A stretch of 64,000 nucleotides of DNA from SYFT01 sp964471115 (lineage in GTDB: Bacteria; Acidobacteriota; Vicinamibacteria; Vicinamibacterales; SCN-69-37): assembly GCA_964471115.1 (NCBI GenBank), contig CAYYFE010000016.1, positions 12,771 to 76,770 on the forward strand, given 5' to 3'. This document shows, in pieces, positions 28,473 to 38,150 of this stretch. The notes beneath the pieces were generated by a model. The model did no database searches. It saw nothing but the letters and a program-made list of their open reading frames with translations, and was not told where the DNA came from. Each line of letters opens with the position of its first letter. Position 1 is the first letter of the stretch. The translations under genes were made by a program, and so were the position numbers.

Positions 28473-30224
28473 CTACCGCCCGCCGCCGCGGCCACCGCCG
28501 CCGGTGGGGCCGCCCATGCCGCCCATGCCGGGCATGCCGCCGCGGCCCTGCTGGCCCGAGAACGGGTTGCCCTGCGTCGAGCCGGTGGTGGCCGTGGCCT
28601 GCAGCCACGGCATCAGGATGTTGGTGATGAGCTCGGTGCCCACCGCCAGCTCGGGCGGGCCCGAGACCAGTTCGGTGAACGTGCCGTCGGTGATGCCCTG
28701 CATCACGTCCAGGCGCTCGAGCGTGCCGAACGGATGGGTGGCATCGGCCGGACGCAACACGTACACCTGGCCGCGCGTGGGATTGCGCACGAGCGGCGGG
28801 AACAACTCATCGATGTTCTGCACGCCGCGCTGGGTGAGCGGCGCGACCGGGCCGGTCTGGCCGTTGTTGCCGGCGCGTCCGCCTCGTCCGGCCCCGCCGC
28901 CGCGGCCGCCTTCACGACCGCCGAACGTGATGCCCGCGCGGCGCATCGCTTCCGCGCGCTGTTCCTGCGGCAGCTGACGGATGGCCTCCATCGCCTTCTG
29001 CTGTTCGGGCGTGAGGTTCATCCCCATGCCGCCCCCCTGGCGTCCACCGTCGCGGCCACCACGGGCGAAGGGGTTGTCACCCGAGGCCTGGCCGCCCTGG
29101 CGTCCCGGCGTCGCGGCCGCCGGCTGGGGCGCGCCGCTCTGCGGCTGGCCCGACCCGGAGCCGGCCTGCGGCGCCGCGGATCCCTGACCCGAGGGCGCGC
29201 CGCCGTTGCGGCCCGGACCCGCGCCGCGGCCGGGCGGCGTCGGCGGCTCCTGCTTGAGCGTCGTCCACATGTCGTTGTTGGGACGGAAGCGGAGGGCCGC
29301 GTTCGGAATGCGCAGCACGTTGTCGCGCCGCGCCACTTCGATGCGCATCTGCGCGGTCTGGCCGGGCTTGAGCCGCAGGTCGTTGTTCTGCACCTCGACC
29401 ACCGTCGTGTACGTCACGACGTTGGACTGGACCGTCGGATTGAGGCGCACCCGCGTCACCGTCCCGAAGAAGTCCTGGTTCGGATACGCGTCCACGTTGA
29501 AGCGCACGGTCATGCCCGTGCGCACCTTCCCGATTTCGGATTCGTCCACGCCGCCTTCCAGGCGCAGCTTCGTCAGGTCCGTCGCCACGTCGAAAAACGG
29601 CGTGGCCGTCTGCGAGCCGACGATCGTCTGGCCGCGGTCCACGCGCCGGTTGATGATGACGCCGTCGATGGGGGAGACGATGGTCGCTTCCTTGACGTTG
29701 AGTTCCGCCTGGGCGAGGTTGGCCTCCGACTGCACCTTCGACTTCTCGGCCGAGGCAATCTGGGCTTCGCGGCTGCTCACCTGCAGCTTCGCGGCCTCGA
29801 GCTGCTGTTCGGTCACCAGCTTGGCGGCATACAGCTTCTCGGTGCGGGCCAGGTTGGCCTTCGAGTCGGCCAGCTGCACGCGCTGGTTCTCGAGGTCGAC
29901 CTCCTGCCGGGCGATGTTCGCCTTCTGGATTTCCACCTGCGTCTGCAGCTGGTCGGTGTTGATCTGCGCCAGCACCTGGCCGGCGCGCACCACCTGGTTG
30001 AAGTCGGCGTTGAGCTGTTCGATGACGCCCGACACCTTCGAGCCGACCACCACCATGCGGTCGGGCTGCAGCGTGCCCGTGGCGCTCACGATTTCGACCA
30101 CATCCCCCTGCGAGATGGTGGCCTTCATGAACTCCGGCACCTGCGGCGCCTGCTGGCTCTGGTAGTAGTAATACCCGCCGCCCGCGGCGGCAAGGACAAC
30201 GACGAGGTAAATCAGCTTTTTCAT
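28473..30224 (-). CDS. MacA/HlyD-type periplasmic adaptor with long Gly-rich C-terminus
   Basis: 583-aa membrane-fusion protein linking pump and TolC. N-terminal TM anchor (1-20), lipoyl/hairpin region with long coiled coils (LEAAKLQVSSREAQIASAEK), beta-barrel domain (LKPGQTAQMRIEVARR). The family is about 380-400 aa; the extra about 190 residues are Gly/Pro/Arg-rich with an LTPEQQKAMEAI segment resembling the LTxxQ motif of CpxP/Spy proteins, ending GGMPGMGGMGG. Start 30224 gives the TM anchor; it is 5 bp from the RND gene stop. The stop codon lies in the repeat array. Confidence 0.9.
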   Translation of the reverse strand: MKKLIYLVVVLAAAGGGYYYYQSQQAPQVPEFMKATISQGDVVEIVSATGTLQPDRMVVVGSKVSGVIEQLNADFNQVVRAGQVLAQINTDQLQTQVEIQKANIARQEVDLENQRVQLADSKANLARTEKLYAAKLVTEQQLEAAKLQVSSREAQIASAEKSKVQSEANLAQAELNVKEATIVSPIDGVIINRRVDRGQTIVGSQTATPFFDVATDLTKLRLEGGVDESEIGKVRTGMTVRFNVDAYPNQDFFGTVTRVRLNPTVQSNVVTYTTVVEVQNNDLRLKPGQTAQMRIEVARRDNVLRIPNAALRFRPNNDMWTTLKQEPPTPPGRGAGPGRNGGAPSGQGSAAPQAGSGSGQPQSGAPQPAAATPGRQGGQASGDNPFARGGRDGGRQGGGMGMNLTPEQQKAMEAIRQLPQEQRAEAMRRAGITFGGREGGRGGGAGRGGRAGNNGQTGPVAPLTQRGVQNIDELFPPLVRNPTRGQVYVLRPADATHPFGTLERLDVMQGITDGTFTELVSGPPELAVGTELITNILMPWLQATATTGSTQGNPFSGQQGRGGMPGMGGMGGPTGGGGRGGGR

Positions 30225-30229
30225 CTCAG

Positions 30230-33200
30230 CTATGCCTGTTCCGGAGTTGACCGCGCCGCTCCGCGCCGCAGTCCAGCCCAACCCTCTTCAAACAACGTGT
30301 AGACCGTCGGCACCAGCACCAGCGTGACCAGTGTCGAGGCCGTCAAACCGCCGATGACCACCCGCGCCAGCGGCGCCTGCAGTTCCGCGCCTTCGCCGAT
30401 GCCCAGCGCCATGGGCATCAGGCCCAGGATGGTCGTGAGCGTCGTCATCAGGATCGGCCGCAGCCGGGTCCGTCCCGCCTCTTCGACCGCCTCCCGCAGC
30501 GCCTTGCCGTCGCGCCGCCGCAGGATGTTCGTGTAATCCACCAGCAGAATCGCGTTACTGACCACGATGCCCGCCAGCATGATTACCCCGATATACGCCT
30601 GAAGACTGAAAGACGTTGACGTCAGCTTGAGCGCCGCGACCACGCCGATGATGGCGACCGGCACGGCGAACATGACGATGAACGGGTCCCGCAGGGATTC
30701 GTACTGCGACGCCATCACGGCGTAGACCAGCAACACGGCCAGCAGCAGCAGGATCTGGAGCTGGCCGAAGGCCTGGGCCTGCGCTTCGACCTCGGCGCCG
30801 AAGCCGACGGTGAAGTCGCGCGGCACGTCCAGTTCGCCCAGCCGGGCCTGCACCCGCCGGACGGCGTCGCCGAGGGGCACGCCCGCCTCCAGTTCGGCAT
30901 TCACGCGCGCGATCCGCTCCTGGTTCTTGCGTTCAATCTGCGTCGGGCCCCGCTGCGTGTCCACGGTCAGCAGGTTCTTGGCCGGCAGCACCAGGCCCGA
31001 CGGGGTGCTGATGAGGACGTCGCTCACCGACTCGGTCTGGGCGCGGTCTTCTTCGCGCAGTCGCACGATGATGGGGAACTCCTTGCCGCGCTCGCGGAAG
31101 ACCGCGGCCTGGGTGCCGGCCATGTTGGTGCGGATGGCGTTGGCGACGTTGCTCACCGACAGGCCCAGCAGGGCCGCCTTGGGCCGGTCGACGCGAATGG
31201 CCAGTTCCGGACGGCCCTCCTGACGGCCAATCTGCGGATTGGCCACGCCCGGCGTCGTCTGCAACAGGGCGAGGACGTCGCGCTGCAGCCGGTCGGAGTC
31301 CTCCAGCGAGAACCCGCGCACTTCCACGGCCAGGCGGCTGTCCGAGTTGAGGTTGCCCAGCACGCGGTTGAGCGACTGGTTGCCGCCCGAGGCGCGCGTG
31401 GTGATGCTGACGCCGGGAATGCCGACCAGCACACGGCGCAGGTCCGTCGCGATCTGGTCGCTGCTGCGCGTGCGCTGATCCTTGGCCGTCAGCTTGACGG
31501 TGACCGAGACGTTGCCGCCGCCGCCCCCCATGAACCCGCCGCCGCCGGCCGACGTGATGACGTCGACCGCCTCGGGCACGTGCTCGGCGATCATCGTCTC
31601 CAGCTGCAGCGCGATCGACTCGCTGCGTTCGATGCGGCTGCCCACGGCCATGCGCGCGTTGACCGAGACTTCGCCTTCGTCGGTGGTCGGCATCAGCTCG
31701 GCGGGAATGGTGGGCAGGATCAGGATGGCGGCCGCCGTCAGCCCCGTGGCCGTCATGAGGATCGTCGGCCGATGCTGCAGCGCCGTGTGCAACACGCGGC
31801 GGTAACCGTTGTCCAGGCCGTTCAGCGCCCGTTCACTCCAGGTGAACAACGTGCCGGACACCCCGGACCGCTCGCTCTCGGGCTTGGGCAGCACAAGCAG
31901 CCGCGAGCAGAGCACCGGCACGATGGTGACCGCCACGAACAGCGACATCGACAGCGAGAAGATGACGACGATGGCCAGCTGCGTGAAGATGATGCTGGAG
32001 ACGCCCGACAGGAAGAGCAGCGGCACGAACACGGCCACGTGGGTCAGCGTCGACGCCAGGATCGCCGACCACACCTCCTCGGCGCCTTCGATGGCGGCCT
32101 GCATGCGCGGTTTGCCCATCTCCATGTGCCGGAAGGTGTTCTCCAGCACGACGATGGACGCGTCGACGATCATGCCGACGCCCAGCGCCAGGCCGCCGAA
32201 GGTCATCGTGTTGAGCGTGAACCCGGCGAAGTAGAGCAGTGCGAACGTGCCGATGATCGAGATGGGAATCGACGTGCAGATGATGAACGTCGACCGCAGG
32301 TTCCGCAGGAAGCTGAAGATGACGATGATGACGAGGATGGCGCCGAGGATGGCCGCTTCGCGCACCGACGCGATGGACTGCTCGATGAAGCGGGACTGAT
32401 CCTCGAGGACCGTCAGCCGGACACCCTGGACCTCGCGGTTGATCCGCTCGATTTCCGCCTTCACGTCCTCGGCGATGGCCACCGTGTTCTTGCCGGACTG
32501 CTTCGTGACGCGCATGCGCACGCCGGGTTTGCCGTTGATGCGGGTGAACGACCGGAAGTCCTCGGTGGTGTCGCGCACCTCGGCGACGTCGCGCAGGTAG
32601 ATGGGCACGCCGCCGCGCGTGAAGACGATCAGGTTGCGCAGCGCGTCGAGCGAATCGAACTGGCTCGATGACCGCAGCAGGAAGGTGGTGTCACCCTCGT
32701 TGACCTCCCCCAGCGGGACGTTCTGGTTCTCCGTCCGGATCGTCTGGATGATGCGATCGACCGGCAGGTCGAGCGCCGTGATCTTCTCACGCGACAGTTC
32801 CACGCGAATCTGCCGGCGCAGGCCGCCGTCGACGGTCACGGCGGCGACGCCTTCGACACGTTCGAGGCGTGGCACCAGGTCGACCTCGGCCAGTTCACGC
32901 AGCGTCACGCGGTCGAAGTCGCCTTCGACGCCGATGCCGACGATGGGCTGCGAGTTGGAGTCGAACTTGAAGATGGTCGGCGAGTCGGCGTCTTCGGGCA
33001 GCCGCCCGCGCACGCGATCGACGCGGGTGCGGACTTCATCGGCCGCTTCGTTGAGGTCGGTGCCCCACACGAAGTTGAGCCGCACCATGCCCGAGCCTTC
33101 CGAGGCCGTCGAGTTGACCTGTTCGAGCCCCGGCACCGCGGCCAGCGACTGCTCCAGCGGGCGGACGACGAGTTCCTCGATTTCCACCGGGCCGACGCCG

Positions 33201-33355
33201 CCGTAACCCACGCGCACCGTGATGCTCGGGTAGGTCACGTCGGGCATCAGGTCGACCGGCAGCCGCGTGAGCGAGAGGGCGCCCAGCAGGATCACGATCG
33301 ACGAGATCATGAACATGGTGATGGGCCGGTGAATCGCGATTCGGGGAATGCTCAT
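30230..33355 (-). CDS. RND efflux pump inner-membrane subunit (AcrB/SwrC type)
   Basis: 1041-aa proton-driven exporter. Twelve TM helices in two halves with large periplasmic loops. N-terminus RPITMFMISSIVILLG, TM4 region LALGVGMIVDASIVVLEN with a single Asp where AcrB has two, as in SwrC-like members, and C-half QYESLRDPFIVMFAVPVAI and GIVVSNAILLVDYTN. Drug, lipid or surfactant export is plausible but the substrate is unknown. It lies between two adaptor genes; the TolC gene is in the same operon. Confidence 0.95.
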   Translation of the reverse strand: MSIPRIAIHRPITMFMISSIVILLGALSLTRLPVDLMPDVTYPSITVRVGYGGVGPVEIEELVVRPLEQSLAAVPGLEQVNSTASEGSGMVRLNFVWGTDLNEAADEVRTRVDRVRGRLPEDADSPTIFKFDSNSQPIVGIGVEGDFDRVTLRELAEVDLVPRLERVEGVAAVTVDGGLRRQIRVELSREKITALDLPVDRIIQTIRTENQNVPLGEVNEGDTTFLLRSSSQFDSLDALRNLIVFTRGGVPIYLRDVAEVRDTTEDFRSFTRINGKPGVRMRVTKQSGKNTVAIAEDVKAEIERINREVQGVRLTVLEDQSRFIEQSIASVREAAILGAILVIIVIFSFLRNLRSTFIICTSIPISIIGTFALLYFAGFTLNTMTFGGLALGVGMIVDASIVVLENTFRHMEMGKPRMQAAIEGAEEVWSAILASTLTHVAVFVPLLFLSGVSSIIFTQLAIVVIFSLSMSLFVAVTIVPVLCSRLLVLPKPESERSGVSGTLFTWSERALNGLDNGYRRVLHTALQHRPTILMTATGLTAAAILILPTIPAELMPTTDEGEVSVNARMAVGSRIERSESIALQLETMIAEHVPEAVDVITSAGGGGFMGGGGGNVSVTVKLTAKDQRTRSSDQIATDLRRVLVGIPGVSITTRASGGNQSLNRVLGNLNSDSRLAVEVRGFSLEDSDRLQRDVLALLQTTPGVANPQIGRQEGRPELAIRVDRPKAALLGLSVSNVANAIRTNMAGTQAAVFRERGKEFPIIVRLREEDRAQTESVSDVLISTPSGLVLPAKNLLTVDTQRGPTQIERKNQERIARVNAELEAGVPLGDAVRRVQARLGELDVPRDFTVGFGAEVEAQAQAFGQLQILLLLAVLLVYAVMASQYESLRDPFIVMFAVPVAIIGVVAALKLTSTSFSLQAYIGVIMLAGIVVSNAILLVDYTNILRRRDGKALREAVEEAGRTRLRPILMTTLTTILGLMPMALGIGEGAELQAPLARVVIGGLTASTLVTLVLVPTVYTLFEEGWAGLRRGAARSTPEQA

Positions 33356-33385
33356 CGTCGTGTGCTCCGCGGGAAGTGCGCGTCG

Positions 33386-34642
33386 TTATTGGCCGCCGCG
33401 GCCGCCCCGCGCGGGTCCCTGCGCGGGGGCCTGGCCCTCGCGTCCGCCGCCGGGCATGTTCATCGGCGTGATGCGGTCGCCATCACGCAGCGCCAGGACG
33501 CCGGTGGTGATGACCCGCTGGCCTTCGGTCAGGCCCTCGAGAATCTCGATGCGCTCGGCATCCTGAATGCCGGTGACGACCGGCTGGAACTTCGCCGTCT
33601 GGCCGTCGGGCAGGAACACGCCGCGCCGGCCGTCGCTGTCGACCACCGAGCCGCGCGGCACGGTGAGCACCCCGGTCTTGCGTTCCGCGGTGAGCCGCAC
33701 GCGCGCGTACATGCCCGGCTTGAGGCGGAAGCCCGGGTTGGGCACTTCGATTTCCATCGACGCCGTGCGCGTGGCCGCGTCAAACACCGGCGCCACGCGG
33801 CTGACCGTGCCCGAGAATTTTTCGCCGGGGAAGGCGTCCACTTCGACTTCCGCCTCCACGCCCTGCGTGATGCGCTTGAAGTCCTTCTCGACGAGGTTGG
33901 CCACCATGCGCACGGTGGAGATGTCGACCACCTGCAGGATGACGGTGTTGGCGCCGGCGAAGGCGCCGGGGTCGAGGTTGCGGCGGCCGACGAAGCCGTC
34001 GACCGGCGACAGGATGTTGGTGTTGCCCAGGGTGATGCGCAGTTCCTCGATGCGCGCCTGGGTCTGCGTCAGCTGCGCCTGGGCCAGGTCGACCGCCGCG
34101 AGCGCCGAGTTGTAGGCGGCTTCGGCGTCTTCCACGGTCTGGCGCGTCGACAGCTTGGCCTCGAACAGCGCCTGCTGCCGGCCCAGCGTCGTCTTGCGCA
34201 GCTGCAGGTCGCTTTCGCGCTGCTTGAGCGTGGCGCGGTTGACCTCGAGACTCTGTTCGGCCTGCTTGACCTGCTGCTGCAGCTCGCGGTCCTCGACCTT
34301 GGCGATCTGCTGGCCGCGGGTGACGCGGTCGCCCAGCTTCGCGGTGATGGTCTCGATGCGGCCGGCCACACGCGGGACGACATCGACCGTGGCCTGTCCG
34401 ATGAGGTTGCCGACGACGGTGATGTACTCGACGACTTCCGCGCGCGCCACCGGGGCGGTGTCGACCGTGAGCGCCGGCCGGCCGGTGCCGCCCCGGCCGC
34501 CCATCGCGCCGCCGCGTCCGCCCGGCGCTGCCGTACCCGCCGCGGGGGCCGAGGTGGTCGCCTCGGCCCCCGAACGGGTCATGTACCAATAACCGCCGCC
34601 GGCACCGGCCAGCAGGACGACGGCGATGAGGAGCTTCTTCAT
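33386..34642 (-). CDS. RND efflux periplasmic adaptor subunit
   Basis: 418-aa membrane-fusion protein. N-terminal TM (KLLIAVVLLAGAGGGYWY), Gly-rich linker, then VPRVAGRIETITAKLGDRV lipoyl half, coiled-coil hairpin, NILSPVDGFVGRR second half, and beta-barrel FRLKPGMYARVRL. The C-terminus is Gly/Gln/Pro-rich. It should couple the RND pump 30 bp downstream to TolC encoded upstream, whose TAA overlaps this ATG (TAATG). Confidence 0.94.
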   Translation of the reverse strand: MKKLLIAVVLLAGAGGGYWYMTRSGAEATTSAPAAGTAAPGGRGGAMGGRGGTGRPALTVDTAPVARAEVVEYITVVGNLIGQATVDVVPRVAGRIETITAKLGDRVTRGQQIAKVEDRELQQQVKQAEQSLEVNRATLKQRESDLQLRKTTLGRQQALFEAKLSTRQTVEDAEAAYNSALAAVDLAQAQLTQTQARIEELRITLGNTNILSPVDGFVGRRNLDPGAFAGANTVILQVVDISTVRMVANLVEKDFKRITQGVEAEVEVDAFPGEKFSGTVSRVAPVFDAATRTASMEIEVPNPGFRLKPGMYARVRLTAERKTGVLTVPRGSVVDSDGRRGVFLPDGQTAKFQPVVTGIQDAERIEILEGLTEGQRVITTGVLALRDGDRITPMNMPGGGREGQAPAQGPARGGRGGQ

Positions 34643-36261
34643 TACTGAATCTTCTGGACGCGCTCGAATTCCGCGACCGCGTTGATGTATCGAATCGTGG
34701 CCGACAGCTCGTTGTTGCGGGCGGACGTCAGCCGGTTCTGGAAGTCGATGACCTGGAAGTTGGTGGACATGCCGACCTGGAAGCGGGTGAGTTCCGCCTC
34801 CAGCGTGCGTTCGGCCGCCTCACGCGACTTCTGCGCCGCCAGCAGCTGCTTGTAGGTGCTCTGCACGTCGAGGCCGGCCGTGGTCACCGCCGTGGCGATG
34901 GTCAGCTCCGTGTTCTTGAGCGACGTGCGCTGCTGTTCGAGCGACAGCTCCGAGCGCAGGTGGTTGGCCTTGGCGGCCGACAGCCCCAGCGGCTTGCTGA
35001 AGTTGAGCGAGAGCTGCCAGGTGGGCGTATCGAAGTTGCCGATCGACCGCAGCGCGTCGAAGTAGCCGCTTTCGTTGATCAGCTCGGGCGCGCCGCCCAG
35101 GCCCGACCGGCGGTATTCGTTGCCGCCGACGCCGGCCAGCTGATACGACGCGGTGAACCCGAGGCTGGGCATGATGCCGTTCTTCGACAGCTCCAGGTTC
35201 ATCTCGGAGACGCGGATCTGCTGGCGGGCCGTGACGATGTCGGTGCGCTGGTCGAGCGCGCGCTGCACGGCTTCGGGGATGTTCGGATCCTGAATCGTGA
35301 ACGACGCCTGGTCGACCGGGTTGATCGTGGACGAGAAAAACGCATCGCTCGCGCTGTCGACCAGCAGACGCTTGAACGCCAGTTCGGCGTTGCGCCACGC
35401 CACTTCCGCCGCGAGCAGGCTCTGCTCGCCCTGGGCGATCTGCAGCTCGAGCTGCACCAGGTCGATTTCCGCCATGGTGCCGATTTCGACCTTGATCTTG
35501 TTGTCGGCGAGCTGCCGGTTCGACAGGTCCAGCGACCGGCGCTGGATTTCGATGGCCTCAATCGCCTGGCGCAGCGCCCAGTACCGCGTGCGCACCTGGT
35601 TCTTGATGCTCTCGACCTGGGCTTCCAGCTGCAGGTCGACGATCTGCTTCTGGATTTCACCCGTGCGCAGCGAGTTGCGCTGGTTGTCGATCGTGCGGCC
35701 GGCCAGCAGCGGCTGCGTGTACTGGAAGCTCAGGTTCGACGAGTAGCTGGGGTTGCGCGTCGAAAACGCGCTGTCGGTCGACGTCCGGTTGTTGTTGAAG
35801 TTGAACGACACCTGGCCGCCCTGCCAGGGCAGCCGCTGGCTCATCGACGTCCCCAGCGAGTTGTTCTGGCTGGTCACCCGGGCGCCGCCGTCGAGCTGGG
35901 AGGTCGACTGCTGCGAGGAGTTGCGATAGCTGTAGTTGGCGTTGAGCGTCGGCCGGAAGTTGGCCCGCGCCGCCTGCAGCGTGTAGTCCTGCATCTGCGG
36001 ATCCAGCCGCGCGCGCTGGATGTCGAGGTTCTTTTCGAGCGCGCGTTCGATGGCCTGCTCCAGCGTCAGGTCGATGCGCTGCGCGCCCGGCAGCTCCGGC
36101 GGCAGCGCGCGGCCGACCACGTACCGGTCCTGCGGCTGCAACTGCATGCCCCCCGTCGGCGTCACCGCCTGCGGGCCCGCTGCCTGCGCCCACGCCGCGG
36201 CCGGCATCACCAGTGCCGCCACGGCCATCCACGCCATTCCGCCGATCCTCTGCTTCATCAT
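34642..36261 (-). CDS. tolC: TolC family outer-membrane efflux protein
   Basis: 539-aa outer-membrane channel. Signal peptide ends AAAWAQ; two OEP repeats with long helices (LEQAIERALEKNLDIQRARL and VQRALDQRTDIVTARQQI) and the strand pattern NYSYRNSSQQ. Start at 36261 has GGAG 7 nt upstream; the in-frame extension to 36384 is not signal-like. It is the only TolC in the cluster and presumably serves both RND and MacB pumps. Confidence 0.94.
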   Translation of the reverse strand: MMKQRIGGMAWMAVAALVMPAAAWAQAAGPQAVTPTGGMQLQPQDRYVVGRALPPELPGAQRIDLTLEQAIERALEKNLDIQRARLDPQMQDYTLQAARANFRPTLNANYSYRNSSQQSTSQLDGGARVTSQNNSLGTSMSQRLPWQGGQVSFNFNNNRTSTDSAFSTRNPSYSSNLSFQYTQPLLAGRTIDNQRNSLRTGEIQKQIVDLQLEAQVESIKNQVRTRYWALRQAIEAIEIQRRSLDLSNRQLADNKIKVEIGTMAEIDLVQLELQIAQGEQSLLAAEVAWRNAELAFKRLLVDSASDAFFSSTINPVDQASFTIQDPNIPEAVQRALDQRTDIVTARQQIRVSEMNLELSKNGIMPSLGFTASYQLAGVGGNEYRRSGLGGAPELINESGYFDALRSIGNFDTPTWQLSLNFSKPLGLSAAKANHLRSELSLEQQRTSLKNTELTIATAVTTAGLDVQSTYKQLLAAQKSREAAERTLEAELTRFQVGMSTNFQVIDFQNRLTSARNNELSATIRYINAVAEFERVQKIQ

Positions 36262-36334
36262 CTCTGCTCCGTTCGGGCAGCCGCCTGCGCGGCGCGCTGC
36301 GCACCTCTCTGGGGTTGTCGTCTCGTCGTGCCGG

Positions 36335-36901
36335 CTACCGGTGGGACTCGCCGCGGCCGGCGCGCTGCTGCTCCCAATACGCAATCAGCTTGGCGTACTG
36401 TTCCGCCGAGAGCACCTGATACACCTGATACAACATCAACGTGCGTGTCTTGTTGAGCGTGGTTCGCTGCGCCTCGACGCGGTCCAGCTGCACGGCGATG
36501 ACGTCGCTGCCCACCTTCCGTTCGCGCAGCAACCGGTTGAGTTCGGTCTCCTGCTTGCGGAACTCGCGTTCCTGGGCCCGGGCGTCGGGCAGGCGCTTAT
36601 GGAACAGATCGTCAATCTGTTTGGACTGGTCGGCCGTGATGCCCACGGCCTGCATGGTCTTGACGTCCTTCCACCAGAACCAGTTGCCCCGGGGCGGCAC
36701 CGGCAACCCGGGCTGCTGACCGCCGTCGCGGTTGCCCGACTGGCCCTGCCGGTTCTGATCGGCGGCCGGGCGGGCCTGGGTCTGCGCGGGTGAGGCCGGC
36801 TCGGGGGCCCCGGCCGTCTGCGCGTCAGCGGCCCGGGGAGTGGGGGCCCACACCGTCACGGCCAGCAGCAGCCCGCCAAGGGTCAGAAGTCTTGTCTTCA
36901 C
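36335..36901 (-). CDS. CpxP/Spy-like periplasmic sensor or chaperone
   Basis: 188 aa. Signal peptide about 1-27, a Pro/Gln-rich linker, then a helical domain with VGITADQSKQIDDLFHKRL and VLSAEQYAKLIAYWEQQ, which match LTxxQ-style helices of Spy/CpxP or periplasmic heavy-metal sensors. GTG start at 36901 with a weak AAGAG site. It heads the efflux operon and may buffer envelope stress or tune pump assembly. Identity rests on pattern, not strong motifs. Confidence 0.75.
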   Translation of the reverse strand: MKTRLLTLGGLLLAVTVWAPTPRAADAQTAGAPEPASPAQTQARPAADQNRQGQSGNRDGGQQPGLPVPPRGNWFWWKDVKTMQAVGITADQSKQIDDLFHKRLPDARAQEREFRKQETELNRLLRERKVGSDVIAVQLDRVEAQRTTLNKTRTLMLYQVYQVLSAEQYAKLIAYWEQQRAGRGESHR

Positions 36902-36921
36902 ACAATCTCTTACGCCGGGGC

Positions 36922-36942
36922 AAAAACCCCTGTTTACGGGGG
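36922..36942 (-). terminator. Intrinsic terminator downstream of ispH
   Basis: Read on the minus strand, CCCC, an 8-nt middle and GGGG form a short stem followed directly by TTTTT, four bases after the ispH stop. The stem is short but extends by G-C and T-A after one mismatch. Confidence 0.55.
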
Positions 36943-36945
36943 AGT

Positions 36946-38103
36946 TCAGGCGCCCGCCAGCGTTTCCAGGCGGGTGACGACCTGGCCGATGAGGTTATTC
37001 GGCGTCGAGGCCCCGGCCGTCAGCCCGATGCGCACCGGTCCGGCCGGCAGCCAGTCGGCCGTCACGATCTCGGCCACGGCGGTGGTGGAAGGCGCGCCAA
37101 TGGGCCGATGCCGAATCTGACTGGCCGACACCAGGCCCCCGGGCTCGGCAATGTGGTAGGTACGCACGCGGTCGGCACAGATTTTCGCCAGATTGCAGGT
37201 ATTGCTGGAGTTGTACCCGCCGATCACCACCATCAGGTCGAGCGGTTCCTGGTCGAGCAGGGCCAGCACGGCGTCCTGCCGTTCCTGCGTCGCCGAGCAA
37301 ATGGTGTCGAACGCCCGGAAGACGTCGGCCAGCGCCGCCTGACCGTACCGAGCCGCCATCGCGCGGCCGAACATCGCGCCAATCTCGAGCGACTCACTCA
37401 TGAGCATGGTCGTCTGGTTGGCGCAGCCGATGCGCTGCAGGTGCACGTCCGGGTCGAATCCGGGCGACGCGGCCCGGCCGAAACGCTGGAGAAACGCCGC
37501 GCGGTCGCCGCCGCGGACGATGTAGTCGCAGACGACCTCGGCTTCGTCCTTGTCGAGGACGATGAGGAAGTGGCCGCCGGGATACTGGGTGGCCTGCGAC
37601 GCGGTGGCCTGGGTCTCCTCGTGCGACACCTTGCCGTGGATGACCGAGGTGAAGCCGTCCTGGGCGTAACGCTTCACGTTCTTCCAGACGGTCAGCACCG
37701 AGCCACACGTCGTGTCGACCAGCGTGCACCCCAGCCGATCGAGGCGCGCCATCTCGCTTACCGACACGCCAAACGCCGGCAGAATCACGACGTCGTCGCC
37801 GTCCAGCGTGGTCGCGGCCTCGGCCGTGTCGGACAGGAACCGGATGCCCTGCGCGCGCAACTGGTCGTTCACGTGGGGGTTGTGGATGATTTCGCCGGTC
37901 AGGAACACCCGCTTCTCGGGAAACCGCTTGCGGGTCTGATACGCGTAGTCCACGGCGCGGTCGACGCCGTAACAGAACCCGAATTCGCGCGCGAGATGCA
38001 GGGTGAGCCGCCCGCTGGTCCGCACGAATCCCGCGGCGCGGATGTCATCAACGATGGCCGAGTCGTACGCGACGGCCAGTTCGCCCGCCACCGCGGCCTT
38101 CAT
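36946..38103 (-). CDS. ispH: 4-hydroxy-3-methylbut-2-enyl diphosphate reductase
   Basis: Last enzyme of the MEP isoprenoid pathway; makes IPP and DMAPP using a 4Fe-4S cluster. 385 aa, the longer form seen in cyanobacteria and plants. Three cluster cysteines, counted from this start: Cys44 (GFCYGVDRAV), Cys133 (VDTTCGSV), Cys303 (YNSSNTCNL); the active-site TQE is in CSATQERQD. Start at 38103 chosen for AAAGGT just upstream; a GTG 11 codons earlier (38136) is the alternative. Followed by an intrinsic terminator, so not part of the efflux operon. Confidence 0.95.
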   Translation of the reverse strand: MKAAVAGELAVAYDSAIVDDIRAAGFVRTSGRLTLHLAREFGFCYGVDRAVDYAYQTRKRFPEKRVFLTGEIIHNPHVNDQLRAQGIRFLSDTAEAATTLDGDDVVILPAFGVSVSEMARLDRLGCTLVDTTCGSVLTVWKNVKRYAQDGFTSVIHGKVSHEETQATASQATQYPGGHFLIVLDKDEAEVVCDYIVRGGDRAAFLQRFGRAASPGFDPDVHLQRIGCANQTTMLMSESLEIGAMFGRAMAARYGQAALADVFRAFDTICSATQERQDAVLALLDQEPLDLMVVIGGYNSSNTCNLAKICADRVRTYHIAEPGGLVSASQIRHRPIGAPSTTAVAEIVTADWLPAGPVRIGLTAGASTPNNLIGQVVTRLETLAGA

Positions 38104-38150
38104 GTCCAGACCTTTGCGGAAGACCAGTGAGGGCACAGGGAAATTGTACA

